From an uncultured Clostridia bacterium (lineage in GTDB: Bacteria; Bacillota; Clostridia; Oscillospirales; Ruminococcaceae), in NCBI GenBank assembly GCA_944386285.1, contig CALXAM010000012.1:1-35332 (forward strand): DNA of 35,332 nucleotides, read 5' to 3'. The position numbers and the translations under genes were made by a program. Numbering within the stretch: the stretch's first letter is position 1; every line of letters starts with the position of its first letter. The notes under the pieces are model-generated. The model made no database searches. It saw nothing but the letters and a program-made list of their open reading frames with translations, and was not told the DNA's origin. Positions 8,403 to 18,062 of this stretch are shown here, piece after piece.

Positions 8403-10141
8403 TTGCCCCACCAGTATCCCGGCTCCTTGTTTCCGCGCAGGACATCCAGGCAGAAGTCCATTGTGCCATGTTCCCATAACTGGTCAACACCGTATGTTTT
8501 GACGTCCTGTTCGAATGCGTCCAGCAGTCGTGCACGCTCGTCACTGCCTTTTTCAGTCAGTAAAATACGTAAGTACCGTACTGCCATGAATTCACGGCGA
8601 ATACGCCAAAGGATTGCCGGAGAAGAAGCGGCATCTTCCATACGGCGAAAGAGTGACTCACATTGTTCGACAAGTTCCATTGTGTGCCACGGTTTGTCGG
8701 GATGGTTGAAGCAGTAGAGATGACAGCCTTTGTCAAGCGCTGCATGATAGACGGTTTCCATGTATTCTTTCATGAGCGGTGCTGCCGGACCGTACAAATA
8801 AGCGAGAAATTCATCCACTGCTTGTTGTTCATCGGTATTCGGGTCCCACAGACATTTAGAAATTAAGTATGCGCGCAGATTTGTCATTTCGCCGCCGCTT
8901 GGTTCAGGACATCCCTGTTCAAAGATGCCTTTGACGCCGTGTTCGACAAAGAAACGAATATTGTCTGCAAGTACGTGGAAGTTCGGGTGCGGCATCCAGT
9001 AATGTGAGAAATTTGTCACGTAGTCCCAGATATACAGCCGGTCGCAGATCTTGCTCCAGCCGATGATGTCCTCCGCAAGACTTGCCTCGCCGTTTGGCGT
9101 AGGAGCGTCCGGATCATCCGTACGGCATTCCCGCAGCGGATGGATAAAGCAGCATTCAATCGTGCAAAGACGTACACATACATTTTTTCGCGGCTTTGTT
9201 TTCTTTGGTGGTGTCCGTGTAAATTGATACGCGAGCGTATCAATGATAACGTTCGGAAATTCTTCTTCGATGGCTTTCGCAACCTGGTTTACAAACCGGA
9301 TCATTGTGCCGGCATGGCTGCCCTCTTCTTCGTCAATCGCGCGGCATTTGTCACAGGTGCATACATTATAGTTATCATCTTGAGAAACGGAGAAAATCGT
9401 TGCGTCCGGCTGACGGCGCAGTTCTTCTTTTACGTGTTCAATTACCAGCGCTAAAACCTCTGGATTGGAAAGACATAACTGCGTTTTTTCACGCAGACGC
9501 TTGCCGTCACGCAGTGCGTAATATTCGGGGTGTTCGTCGAAATATTGATTGGGCGGTAAAAGCTTTGTCACCGTGTGAACAAAAAAACCGTCCGCATAGC
9601 GTACGCTGCCGCCGTGCTGTGGCTCAAACGGGACAGACCAGCCGTTTGCCCGCCGGCATACCGCAAAATCGGGATGGTGCATCATCTCGCCCATATGCGG
9701 GTCGCGGTATTCCAGTACTGGATGATAGGTGTAGTCGGTGTGATCCGGCACTTCGATGGTTGGCTGTTCTGGTACATAGGTGTCGTTTGGTGTAAAGAAA
9801 CGAACGCCTAAGCAGTCCTCCAAAAAGGAATAGACACAGTAAAGCGCGCCGCGTCCATTTCCACCCAGAACTAAATTGTCGTCCACTACGCGAATGAGCG
9901 TATCTTCTTGGCCGAGTGCAAGAATTTCACCAGTAATACCGATTGCATCGGTACGAGGACTTGCGCCGACGAGAATTTCGGGCCCCATTTTTTTCATATG
10001 GCCAGTCGAAACGGGAAATGTATCACCACAGATTTGTGACAGATAGTGCGAAAGCTCCTGTGCAGCATACCGAACCGGTTCGCTTGCATTCGGTGCAATC
10101 TGAATGGACGCACGTGCGATTCCGTTTTCCGATAGTTTCAT
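8399..10141 (-). CDS. DUF4838 glycosidase-like protein
   Basis: A 580-residue protein without signal peptide or membrane segment, so cytoplasmic. Residues 10-130 form an N-terminal domain like that preceding many glycosidase barrels (VRYAAQELSHYL, EILVG, NGRGALYCVYSFLEDCLG). The rest resembles DUF4838, a TIM-barrel-like family associated with polysaccharide breakdown. The signature SVSQDDNYNVCTCDKC has Gln254-Asp255-Asp256 and Cys261, Cys263, Cys266, which may bind a metal. GAGGAGG precedes the ATG. It starts 18 bp after pncB and overlaps pflX by 4 bp. A glycoside substrate is likely but cannot be named. Confidence 0.8.
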   Translation of the reverse strand: MKLSENGIARASIQIAPNASEPVRYAAQELSHYLSQICGDTFPVSTGHMKKMGPEILVGASPRTDAIGITGEILALGQEDTLIRVVDDNLVLGGNGRGALYCVYSFLEDCLGVRFFTPNDTYVPEQPTIEVPDHTDYTYHPVLEYRDPHMGEMMHHPDFAVCRRANGWSVPFEPQHGGSVRYADGFFVHTVTKLLPPNQYFDEHPEYYALRDGKRLREKTQLCLSNPEVLALVIEHVKEELRRQPDATIFSVSQDDNYNVCTCDKCRAIDEEEGSHAGTMIRFVNQVAKAIEEEFPNVIIDTLAYQFTRTPPKKTKPRKNVCVRLCTIECCFIHPLRECRTDDPDAPTPNGEASLAEDIIGWSKICDRLYIWDYVTNFSHYWMPHPNFHVLADNIRFFVEHGVKGIFEQGCPEPSGGEMTNLRAYLISKCLWDPNTDEQQAVDEFLAYLYGPAAPLMKEYMETVYHAALDKGCHLYCFNHPDKPWHTMELVEQCESLFRRMEDAASSPAILWRIRREFMAVRYLRILLTEKGSDERARLLDAFEQDVKTYGVDQLWEHGTMDFCLDVLRGNKEPGYWWGK

Positions 10142-10159
10142 GGCTGGTGCCTCCTCTTT

Positions 10160-11614
10160 TTAAGCACGTGCTTTCTTTAAAAGATCGTGCTTGATATCAT
10201 AAAGTTTCTGTGAGAGATCGACATAGTAGGTATGCGGGTTTTCAAAACGTTTCACTTCGTCCCAGAGCGTTTCGATCTGCTCGGCACAATACGTGCGGAT
10301 CGTTTCAATATCGGGCGATTCATACACGCATTCGCCTTTTAAAAAGACCGGAACAAGCAGTTCTTTTGCGACAAAATCAGTAACGGTTTTGCGTTTCCAG
10401 GTAGCTTCCGGATCGAACAGTTCAAGCGGCTTGGTTTCGTCGATTACTTCGTCGTGTACGCACAGAAGGTCAGCGATTGCCTTGCCGGTTTCTTTTTCAA
10501 ACAGACGGTATACCTTTTTAAAGTGCGGATTCGTAATTTTTGCGGTGTTTTCGCTCACTTTGATTTTCGGGATGATCGTATCACTGCCCGCAGGTTTTAT
10601 AGCGCTCAGTTTATAGACACCACCGAAGACTGGTGCGCTTTTTGAAGTAATGAGTCGTTCACCCACGCCGAACGCGTCAATCTTTGCGCCTTGTTCCAAG
10701 AGTGTTTCGATGATATATTCATCGAGTGAGTTTGATGCGACGATCTGACAAAACGGCAGTCCTGCGTCGTCGAGCATCTTGCGGGCTTTGCGTGACAGGT
10801 AAGTGATATCGCCCGAGTCAATGCGGATCGCACAGGAAGTGATGCCCTGCGGCAAAAGCACTTCTTTAAACGCACGAATGGCGTTCGGTACACCGCTTTT
10901 TAATACATTATACGTATCGACCAGCAATGTTGCATTGTGCGGATACGTGCGGCAGTAGGTAACGAATGCATCGTATTCACTGTCAAACATCTGCACCCAG
11001 GAGTGTGCCATTGTGCCGCCTGTCGGGACACCGTAGACACGGTCGGACAGCGCACAGGCGGTGGAAGAACAGCCTGCAATATACGCCGCGCGTGCACCCA
11101 ATACGGCACCGTCTGCACCCTGTGCACGGCGGGAGCCAAATTCGGAAACAGGACGGCCCTTTGCTGCACGAACAATGCGGTTTGCCTTGGTGGCAATTAA
11201 CGACTGATGGTTAATGGATAAAAGCAAAAACGTTTCGACAATTTGTGCTTCGATGATAGGCGCACAGACGGTGAGAATTGGTTCATGCGGAAAAATCGGT
11301 GTACCTTCAGGTACAGCGTAAATATCACCTGTAAAGTGAAAATCTTTTAATAGTGTGAGAAATTCTTCTGAGAATAACTGCTTTTTGCGCAGATATTCGA
11401 TGTCCTCTGGGGTGAAATGCAGCGACTTAATGTAATCAATAACCTGTTCAAGGCCTGCTGCAATCGCAAAGCCGCCATTGTCTGGTACTGTGCGGAAAAA
11501 CAGGTCAAAATAAGCGGTGTCGCCGCTGCGTCCACTTTTTAGATATGCGTTTCCCATTGTGAGTTCATAGAAATCACAGAGAAGTGTATAATTTCGTTCG
11601 GTATAAGCATCCAT
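10160..11614 (-). CDS. pncB: Nicotinate phosphoribosyltransferase
   Basis: A 484-residue enzyme converting nicotinate and PRPP to nicotinate mononucleotide with ATP hydrolysis, the salvage entry to NAD. Family motifs include LLCDFYELTMGNAYL at the N-terminus, EFGSRRAQG (158-166), GTMAHSWVQ with the probable catalytic His204, and IRIDSGDITYLS. ATG 11614 is chosen over the upstream TTG because of its 6-bp spacing from the GGAGGG-type site at 11621-11627. It begins 19 bp after the flippase gene and is followed closely by the DUF4838 gene, so the four genes probably share one transcript. Confidence 0.93.
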   Translation of the reverse strand: MDAYTERNYTLLCDFYELTMGNAYLKSGRSGDTAYFDLFFRTVPDNGGFAIAAGLEQVIDYIKSLHFTPEDIEYLRKKQLFSEEFLTLLKDFHFTGDIYAVPEGTPIFPHEPILTVCAPIIEAQIVETFLLLSINHQSLIATKANRIVRAAKGRPVSEFGSRRAQGADGAVLGARAAYIAGCSSTACALSDRVYGVPTGGTMAHSWVQMFDSEYDAFVTYCRTYPHNATLLVDTYNVLKSGVPNAIRAFKEVLLPQGITSCAIRIDSGDITYLSRKARKMLDDAGLPFCQIVASNSLDEYIIETLLEQGAKIDAFGVGERLITSKSAPVFGGVYKLSAIKPAGSDTIIPKIKVSENTAKITNPHFKKVYRLFEKETGKAIADLLCVHDEVIDETKPLELFDPEATWKRKTVTDFVAKELLVPVFLKGECVYESPDIETIRTYCAEQIETLWDEVKRFENPHTYYVDLSQKLYDIKHDLLKKARA

Positions 11615-11633
11615 CAAGAAACCCTCCTAAAAA

Positions 11634-13025
11634 TCAGTGCTTTTTCCGTTTTAATATCGTCATAAGAACTTGAATCAGTGGTTTTAAATTAAAGAGTAAC
11701 AGTCCCAAAACAAGCACTGCTTCAATGAAAATCCAGCCCGGGGTTTCAAAAATCATCACGAGACTTTGAATGAGAAGGATAATCGTATTCACTGTTGTTC
11801 GCATAGGGTAGACGCGCATTTTAATGAGTTTGCGCGCTGTAATGACACGCAGAATAAATACCACAAAGTAGCAGAAGAACGTTGCGAATGCCGCACCGTT
11901 TACACCCCAAATAGGAATTAGAATGATATTTAATACGACGTTAATGATTGCACCAACAGAAATTGTTGCAAATGAGAAAATACTCTTTTTCTCAACAGTA
12001 TAGACACTTCCGGCAAATGCACCAAAGCAGTTAAATACGGTTGCCATAATAAGGAACGGAATGTACTCCCAAGCACCATAATAGCTATCTTGTGCCAAAA
12101 GGATAACTGCGAGCTTTGAAAATGGAATCAGTGTTGCGCCTACCATAAAAATGAGCGCGCTGTATGATTTGAAAATTTTTGAGAAGAAACGGCTTCGCCC
12201 TTTTTCTTCTGTGATTGCGGAAATCTGCCATGCGCTTATAAAAATTGTCGAGCATACGCTGATAATCGTTGGCAGTTTATAAGATACAGCATACAGACCG
12301 TTTGCTTCGTTTCCAAGCATGTAGGACACAATAAAACGGTCGGATACGTTTGTGATCCACCAGCAGAGCATGTTCGGAATCAGCGGGAGTGAATATAAAA
12401 TCATCTCTTTCCACAAAGAAAGATTGATGTGTTTAAAATCTACATAACGCCAAAGACTTGCGATGAAAAATAGAAAAGTTGCCGACAGCAGATCAGAACA
12501 CACGATGGCCATAATATAGCCAATTACGCCAAATTTAAACACGACCAAGAATAAAATGTTGAATATAATCGTTGTGATCGTACTTAAGATACCGTCAAAT
12601 GCAAACAGCTTTACAAGTCCTCTTGCACGCACAAACTGCGAGCAGATCGATCGAAGCGATGAGGTTAGCACAAAGATATACACAAGCAGCGTGTGTCCTG
12701 CGATTGTTTTCACCATGGAAATCAGCGGCGCAAAACATAACAGCAGGATAAAGCCAATGAACAATGTCAAAAAACCGTTTGTGAGCACTTGGCTTTTATT
12801 GACGGATTTATCAAGACCAAATCGGATAATGGCATTAACGATTCCAAGCGTCACGAGTGGCAAAAGCAGGTTGCCGCACTGCACAATTAAATCGGTAACG
12901 GAATATTCCGCAGGCGACAGCGCCCACGTATAAAGTGGCATCAGCAAAAACACTAAAAACTTTGAACTGAATGTGCTGATTGCAAAAATTACAGTATTTG
13001 AGGCAAGACGTTTATACTTGTCCAC
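11634..13025 (-). CDS. Polysaccharide flippase (Wzx/MVF superfamily)
   Basis: A 463-residue integral membrane protein with about 12-14 hydrophobic segments and the start FAISTFSSKFLVFLLMPLYT typical of oligosaccharide flippases. The translation start is GTG at 13025-13023, with AGGAGG five bases upstream; a longer frame to 13121 crosses the promoter region. Such proteins move lipid-linked saccharides across the cytoplasmic membrane. No glycosyltransferases are adjacent, so the substrate is unknown. It is first in the four-gene minus-strand operon. Confidence 0.85.
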   Translation of the reverse strand: MDKYKRLASNTVIFAISTFSSKFLVFLLMPLYTWALSPAEYSVTDLIVQCGNLLLPLVTLGIVNAIIRFGLDKSVNKSQVLTNGFLTLFIGFILLLCFAPLISMVKTIAGHTLLVYIFVLTSSLRSICSQFVRARGLVKLFAFDGILSTITTIIFNILFLVVFKFGVIGYIMAIVCSDLLSATFLFFIASLWRYVDFKHINLSLWKEMILYSLPLIPNMLCWWITNVSDRFIVSYMLGNEANGLYAVSYKLPTIISVCSTIFISAWQISAITEEKGRSRFFSKIFKSYSALIFMVGATLIPFSKLAVILLAQDSYYGAWEYIPFLIMATVFNCFGAFAGSVYTVEKKSIFSFATISVGAIINVVLNIILIPIWGVNGAAFATFFCYFVVFILRVITARKLIKMRVYPMRTTVNTIILLIQSLVMIFETPGWIFIEAVLVLGLLLFNLKPLIQVLMTILKRKKH

Positions 13026-13083
13026 GATACTCCTCCTGACAAACGAAAATACGTTTCCATTATTTTGTACATTTCTTTTTGTT

Positions 13084-13115
13084 TGATTATACCACATTTC
13101 TTTTATAAAAGGAAA
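13084..13115 (-). promoter_or_regulatory. Probable promoter of the flippase operon
   Basis: Minus-strand GGTATAAT has a perfect -10 (TATAAT at 13091-13086), about 60 bases before the GTG start. The -35 is weak (TTTCCT around 13115-13110). Confidence 0.4.
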
Positions 13116-13156
13116 GAGCAACCGAAAAAACTCATACGAATTTTGACAAAAAACAG

Positions 13157-13184
13157 TTGCAAATTAAAAAAGGCGTGATATACT
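13157..13184 (+). promoter_or_regulatory. Promoter of the GH3 gene
   Basis: TTGCAA (13157-13162), 16-bp spacer, TATACT (13179-13184). The GH3 start codon lies about 50 bases downstream, preceded by GAAAGGAG. Confidence 0.5.
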
Positions 13185-13236
13185 TGCAGTAACAAATTCG
13201 TGTGCAGGCACGAAACAGATAGAAAGGAGTATCTCC

Positions 13237-15819
13237 ATGCTTTACAAAGACAAAAATGCACCGATTGAAGCGCGTATCCGTGATCTTCTTTCCCGAATGA
13301 CACTTGATGAAAAGCTTGATCAAATTGATCAGGACTTATCAACCATTGACTGGGAGAAAATCGAAGAGCCGCTGCGCAGTGAGTGCAAAGAAAAAATGGA
13401 AAAACGGAAAACGGATTCTCGTGTACACAACGCATTGCAGCGTTACGCTGTCGAGCATACCCGCTTGGGAATTCCGTACTTTATCCACGAGGAAGCGCTG
13501 CACGGTCTGCATCGTTCGGACGCAACCATTTTCCCGCAGCAGATTACACTTGCAAGCACGTTTTCGCCCGAGCTTGCCTATGACATGGGACGTGCGATCG
13601 CCGAAGAATCCCGTGCAAAGGGCATTTGTGAAGTGTTTGCACCGGTGCTTGATTTGGCACGTGACCCGCGTTGGGGCAGAACGGAGGAAACATACGGTGA
13701 GGATGTGTACTTAAGCACAAAACTCGGTACCGCTGTTGTCAAAGGATTGCAGAAAGACGGCGACGTGTCTGCACCGGATGCGGTGCTCTCAGAGCTTAAG
13801 CACTATACCGGCTATGGCAATCCGATCGGTGGCTTAAACTGTGCGCCGACCACCATGGGACGTCACGATGTGTTCTCTTACTGTATGCCGGTGTTTGAAT
13901 CGGCAGTCGTTGAGGGCGGCGCTACGAACGTGATGGCGTCATATAACTCGATTGACGGCTTCCCGGTCATTGCAGATCACGAGATTTTGACCGAAGTGCT
14001 TCGTGATAAATGGGGTATGCCGGGCTTTGTCCGTGCGGATATGACGGCAATCATCATGCAGCACACAGCACACCACAATGCTGCAACCCCGAAAGAGGCA
14101 CTCAAGAATTCGGTAAAAGCCGGCGTGGACGTGCAGTTTGCCGACTATTCACACGAGGACTACCGCCGTCTGATGAAAGAAATGCTTGAAACCGGCGAAA
14201 TCACAATGGAGGATATCGACACCTCCGTTTCGCGCATGCTGCGCTGCAAATTTATGCTCGGACTGTTTGAAAATCCGTATGTGGATGAAACCATCGAAGC
14301 AAACGTCGTGCACAGTGAAGCGCACCAGCAAAAAGCACTCGAAATCGCACAGAAGAGTGTCGTGCTCTTAAAAAACGACGGCATTCTGCCGCTTTCCAAA
14401 GATGTGAAAAAAGTCGCAGTATTAGGTCCGAATGCCGACCGTGCCGTTATGGGCGACTACTGTGTCGAACCGGACTATAGAACAGTCAGTCTGCTCGACG
14501 GTGTGCGTCAAATGGTTGGCGAGAACACCGAAGTGGTATACGATAAAGGCTGCAATATTTTAGGCGCCGAGATCAAACCGGTCGAGCGCTGGTGGATGCA
14601 CGCAGTGCCGAACGAGGCTGCCGGCATCCGTGATATTGACTACGGTTTTACTGGCGAATATTTTAACGGTCCGGATTTCTCGGGTGAACCGGTGCTCACA
14701 CGTCTTGATCCGCAGATCAACTTCAACTGGATCTACCACAAACCGCACGATGTGATCGACTCGAAGCAGTTCTGTGTCCGCTGGACAGGTACACTGCATC
14801 TTGGAAAAACATTTGACGGCCGCGTCGGTCTTTCGAGCCCGGACAGCATGCGTCTATATATCGATGATGAGCTGATTGTGGATGGCTGGGAGGAAAAGGA
14901 CGCAAACCAGATGGTGCCTTTCCACTTTGACAGCTTCCGTGAATACCGCATCCGTGTCGAATTTCGAAACGATGCACGCGGTGTGCGCGTGATCTTCGGC
15001 GTTGACGACGGTGAGGAAACAATCGACCGTGCTGTTGCGCTCGCAAAAGAAAGCGATGTCGCAATCGTTGCACTCGGCGATTCGACCGAAACAAGCGGCG
15101 AAAACTTTGACCGCACGTCATTTGACCTGCCGGGTAAACAGCTCGACTTCTTGAAAGCCGTCTATGAAACCGGCACACCGGTCGTGCTTGTCATGAATAC
15201 CGGACGGCCTGTTTCGTGCACATGGGAGCAGGAATATCTGCCGGCAATCGTGCAGGCAGGTTTTAACGGTGAAAAAGGCGGATTGGCAACGGCACAAGTG
15301 CTCTTTGGCGACGTAAACCCGTCGGGCAGACTGACGCTTTCGTATCCGCGTACCGTTGGACAGATTCCGTGTCACTATGCACGCAAACCGGCGGGCGGCA
15401 GAAAATATGTCGAAATGGACTGGAACCCGCTGTATCCGTTCGGCTACGGTCTGTCGTACACAAGCTTTGCGTATGAAAACCTGCGGCTTTCTGCGGATAC
15501 GATCAAAAAAGACGGCACACTCACGGTCAGCGTCGATGTCAAAAACACAGGCGACCGCGCAGGCGACGAGATCGTTCAGCTGTATGTGGACGATCACTAC
15601 ACCTCCGTTGTTCAGCCGATTATGGAATTAAAAGGCTTTGCGCGCGTATCGCTTGAGCCGGGCGAGAAGAAAACGGTCACGATGACACTTGCGCCAAAAG
15701 AACTCTGCATCTTAAACCGCAATTATGAATGGGAAGTGGAGCCGGGTACCTTCACGGCGATGATCGGCAGAAATGCCGGTGACATTCTGCTTTCGGCAGA
15801 TTTTGCAGTGGCAGAATAA
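13237..15819 (+). CDS. GH3 glycosidase with PA14-like insert
   Basis: An 860-residue cytoplasmic glycoside hydrolase family 3 enzyme (beta-glucosidase or beta-xylosidase type). The order is a TIM barrel (about 1-330) with substrate motifs HEALHG and DPRWGRTEETYGED, and the likely nucleophile Asp268 in GFVRADM. An alpha/beta sandwich starts near 350 (SVVLLKNDGILPL). A PA14-like insert covers about 465-590 (GFTGEYFNG ... LYIDDELIVDGWEE). The sandwich resumes with the probable acid/base Glu618 or Glu622 (TETSGENFDR). A fibronectin-III-like tail covers 745-840. No signal peptide is visible, so it acts on imported oligosaccharides. The exact sugar specificity is not determinable. Confidence 0.92.
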   Translation: MLYKDKNAPIEARIRDLLSRMTLDEKLDQIDQDLSTIDWEKIEEPLRSECKEKMEKRKTDSRVHNALQRYAVEHTRLGIPYFIHEEALHGLHRSDATIFPQQITLASTFSPELAYDMGRAIAEESRAKGICEVFAPVLDLARDPRWGRTEETYGEDVYLSTKLGTAVVKGLQKDGDVSAPDAVLSELKHYTGYGNPIGGLNCAPTTMGRHDVFSYCMPVFESAVVEGGATNVMASYNSIDGFPVIADHEILTEVLRDKWGMPGFVRADMTAIIMQHTAHHNAATPKEALKNSVKAGVDVQFADYSHEDYRRLMKEMLETGEITMEDIDTSVSRMLRCKFMLGLFENPYVDETIEANVVHSEAHQQKALEIAQKSVVLLKNDGILPLSKDVKKVAVLGPNADRAVMGDYCVEPDYRTVSLLDGVRQMVGENTEVVYDKGCNILGAEIKPVERWWMHAVPNEAAGIRDIDYGFTGEYFNGPDFSGEPVLTRLDPQINFNWIYHKPHDVIDSKQFCVRWTGTLHLGKTFDGRVGLSSPDSMRLYIDDELIVDGWEEKDANQMVPFHFDSFREYRIRVEFRNDARGVRVIFGVDDGEETIDRAVALAKESDVAIVALGDSTETSGENFDRTSFDLPGKQLDFLKAVYETGTPVVLVMNTGRPVSCTWEQEYLPAIVQAGFNGEKGGLATAQVLFGDVNPSGRLTLSYPRTVGQIPCHYARKPAGGRKYVEMDWNPLYPFGYGLSYTSFAYENLRLSADTIKKDGTLTVSVDVKNTGDRAGDEIVQLYVDDHYTSVVQPIMELKGFARVSLEPGEKKTVTMTLAPKELCILNRNYEWEVEPGTFTAMIGRNAGDILLSADFAVAE

Positions 15820-15951
15820 ACGGAAAATCACTTTTTGTCACCCATTTAAAAAGTTTGGAAATGACTTGCTTTTTGATACAGAATCTGGTACATTCAAGTT
15901 AGAAGGTCGCCCGATGCAACACCGGAGCGGTTCTCCGGGAAGTAAAACAAG

Positions 15952-15984
15952 AAAAAAGGGCGCACGGTTCGTGCGCCCTTTTTT
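15952..15984 (+). terminator. Terminator after the GH3 gene
   Basis: AAAAAAGGGCGCAC (15952-15965) pairs perfectly with GTGCGCCCTTTTTT (15971-15984) around GGTTC. It sits only about 20 bases before the next gene. A smaller hairpin, CCGGAG/CTCCGG, lies upstream near 15922-15939. Confidence 0.9.
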
Positions 15985-16005
15985 ACTGAAACGGAGGAAA
16001 TGGCT

Positions 16006-16548
16006 ATGACAAAAAGAAAAGCGTCGATCATTGCGGGAATTGTGCTGGTACTTCTTCTTGTGCTATGGTGGATTTTTGCGGCAGTGAGCGATTCGATTGC
16101 GATTTCGCTTGCGGGCGGAAGAACAAATTCCTCCTGCGTGCAGGTGATCACCCACGCATGGGATGATGTAAATGGGGAGTACAAGGTGATCCGTACGGAG
16201 ACAAACGATGAAGGCAGCAGACCGATACTGCTGCATCTAAAGAAAAATGCGCTCGGATTCTGGACGGCGGATAACGTGGATGCCGCCGCTCCCGAGGATT
16301 TGTGGGCGGGCATCGGGTGGTTTGAAGACACGGATGGATATGTGGGAGTCTCGGATGCTGTCCATATCGTCTATGCCGGAAACAATGCGGTCAAGAAGAT
16401 CGAGTTTGACGAAAGCCAATTGCCGCGCGGTGTGGCGGTGAACGTGTCGCAGGCTGAAAATAACTATGTGGTGCATCTTGTTTCGTATGATGCCACACTT
16501 ATTTCGAATGATGCGGTTGAAAACCTTCTTGTGGGTATGGTAGAATAG
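16006..16548 (+). CDS. Membrane-anchored protein of unknown function
   Basis: ATG 16006 is eight bases after GGAGG (15993-15997); the in-frame ATG at 16000 is too close. The 180-residue product has a basic N-terminus, one hydrophobic segment at about 7-28 (IIAGIVLVLLLVLWWIFAAV) and a soluble acidic remainder with no motif I recognise. It is probably anchored with the C-terminal part outside the cell. It begins 35 bp before the esterase gene and may be co-transcribed with it, although the GH3 terminator lies directly in front. Confidence 0.7.
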   Translation: MTKRKASIIAGIVLVLLLVLWWIFAAVSDSIAISLAGGRTNSSCVQVITHAWDDVNGEYKVIRTETNDEGSRPILLHLKKNALGFWTADNVDAAAPEDLWAGIGWFEDTDGYVGVSDAVHIVYAGNNAVKKIEFDESQLPRGVAVNVSQAENNYVVHLVSYDATLISNDAVENLLVGMVE

Positions 16549-16582
16549 TGCCATAGAAAAAACCATAAGGGGATGTTTTTTA

Positions 16583-17362
16583 ATGGCACTGTTTCATGTA
16601 AACTTTTTCTCAGAAGCGCTGTCGATGTGTATGTCGATGGACGTAATTCTGCCCGAACAGACAACGGCGCAGATCGGTATGAAAGGTGTTGCAAGTGGAA
16701 AACCGTACAAAACGCTTTACCTGCTCCACGGTATGAGCGACGATCACACCATCTGGCAGCGCCGCACCTCGATCGAGCGGTATGTGAGCGAATTGGGCAT
16801 CGCGGTTGTCATGCCGACCGTGCACCTTGGCTGGTATACCGATATGGCACAAGGTAACCGTTACTGGACGTTTATCAGTGATGAGCTGCCGAAAAAATGT
16901 CGCAGCTTTTTTGCAAATATGTCCGATAAACGTGAGGACAACTTTGCGGCAGGCCTTTCGATGGGCGGCTACGGCGCGTTTAAACTGGGCCTTTGCGCAT
17001 CGGATTCGTTTGGTGCAGTGGCGTCGCTTTCCGGTGGGTTGGATGTTGTGGATACCTGCACAAAAAACAGCGATAATCCGATCTGGCAGCAGATTTTCGG
17101 TCCGGTTGATCAGATCAAAGGCAGTGAAAATGATCTCTTCGCCGCAGCAGAACGATTGAAAGCATCCGGAAAGCCGCTGCCTAAAATGTATCAGTGGTGC
17201 GGCACGGAAGACTTTTTATACGAGCAGAATGTGCGTATGCGCGATCATTTGCGTGCGCTTGGCTATGATTTGACTTATGAGGAGTCTCCGGGCGATCATG
17301 CATGGAATTACTGGGATGAAAAGATTCAAACGGTTCTTCGCTGGTTACCGATTGAACCGTAA
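16583..17362 (+). CDS. CE1-like esterase (tributyrin esterase/S-formylglutathione hydrolase fold)
   Basis: A 259-residue alpha/beta hydrolase of the esterase D group. The nucleophile is Ser126 in GLSMGGYG, with probable triad partners Asp210 (CGTEDFLY) and His239 (PGDHAWNYWD). An oxyanion-side motif LLHGMSDDHTIW is present at 48-58. There is no signal peptide. Relatives remove acetyl or feruloyl groups from sugars or hydrolyse short esters. The nearby GH3 gene supports deacylation of imported oligosaccharides, but the substrate is inferred. An AGGGG site lies about 12 bases before the ATG. Confidence 0.85.
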   Translation: MALFHVNFFSEALSMCMSMDVILPEQTTAQIGMKGVASGKPYKTLYLLHGMSDDHTIWQRRTSIERYVSELGIAVVMPTVHLGWYTDMAQGNRYWTFISDELPKKCRSFFANMSDKREDNFAAGLSMGGYGAFKLGLCASDSFGAVASLSGGLDVVDTCTKNSDNPIWQQIFGPVDQIKGSENDLFAAAERLKASGKPLPKMYQWCGTEDFLYEQNVRMRDHLRALGYDLTYEESPGDHAWNYWDEKIQTVLRWLPIEP

Positions 17363-17371
17363 CCCCCTGAG

Positions 17372-17397
17372 AGAAGCCCTTTCTTTCAGGGGCTTCT
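17372..17397 (+). terminator. Terminator after the esterase gene
   Basis: AGAAGCCC (17372-17379) pairs with GGGCTTCT (17390-17397), followed by TTTTTG. Confidence 0.8.
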
Positions 17398-17512
17398 TTT
17401 TGTAAAATTTATCGAATGAAAATCAAATTTCCTTAATTTTCCTGTGATAATATGCTATTCTGAACGATGGATGTAAGTCCCATTGATTCAAAATTAGAGA
17501 GGAGAAAGCAAA

Positions 17513-18062
17513 ATGAAAACAACCAAGAAAAGTCTTTGGCTGCGCTGTTTCAATGATGCTTTGTGTTGTGATGCTTTTAGGAACAACATTTGCATGGTTT
17601 ACTGACAGCGTAATTAACAAAGGTAACATTATTCAGTCGGGAAACCTCAAGATCAATACAATCGGATTTTCTTGGAATCCTACAGGTGGTACTGACGGAA
17701 ACGGTGAATGGGCATACCCTAATTACGGCCTTAAGTCTACATTGATTCAAGAAACCAAATGGGAACCGGGACAGTATAATGCAATTGTCATTGAAGTAAG
17801 CAACTTTGACAGCACTCTTGCAGCAGATGTGGACCTTGATTTTAAAATTACAGAAAATGAGAAGAATCTTGCAGATGCACTCTGGTATAAACTTACACCG
17901 ATTGGTCCGAAAGACGGTGTAATTTCTGCACATGTCAATGAGGCGGTACCTAAAGAAAAACTGAGCTTTGTAGATCCGCAAAGCCGCCCGGAATCTGAGG
18001 CCGACGGTGTCACAACAATGAGTAAAATTGCGGATGATGATACCGAAGCAGTTACAGTGTAA
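17513..18062 (+). pseudogene. TasA/CalY-like surface protein, frameshifted signal peptide
   Basis: ATG 17513 follows GAGAGGAG and encodes MKTTKKSL, but the frame is lost within the next bases and resumes one frame over as AVSMMLCVVMLLGTTFAWFT. Together these form the N-terminal signal segment of SipW-processed TasA/camelysin-type proteins, so one base was gained (or two lost) near 17535-17545. The mature part (TDSVINKGNIIQSGNLKI, EPGQYNAIVIEVSNFDSTLA) continues to TAA 18060-18062. TasA proteins form extracellular matrix fibres. No SipW-like peptidase is in the window. ATG 17553 would give a product without a proper signal. Confidence 0.6.
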
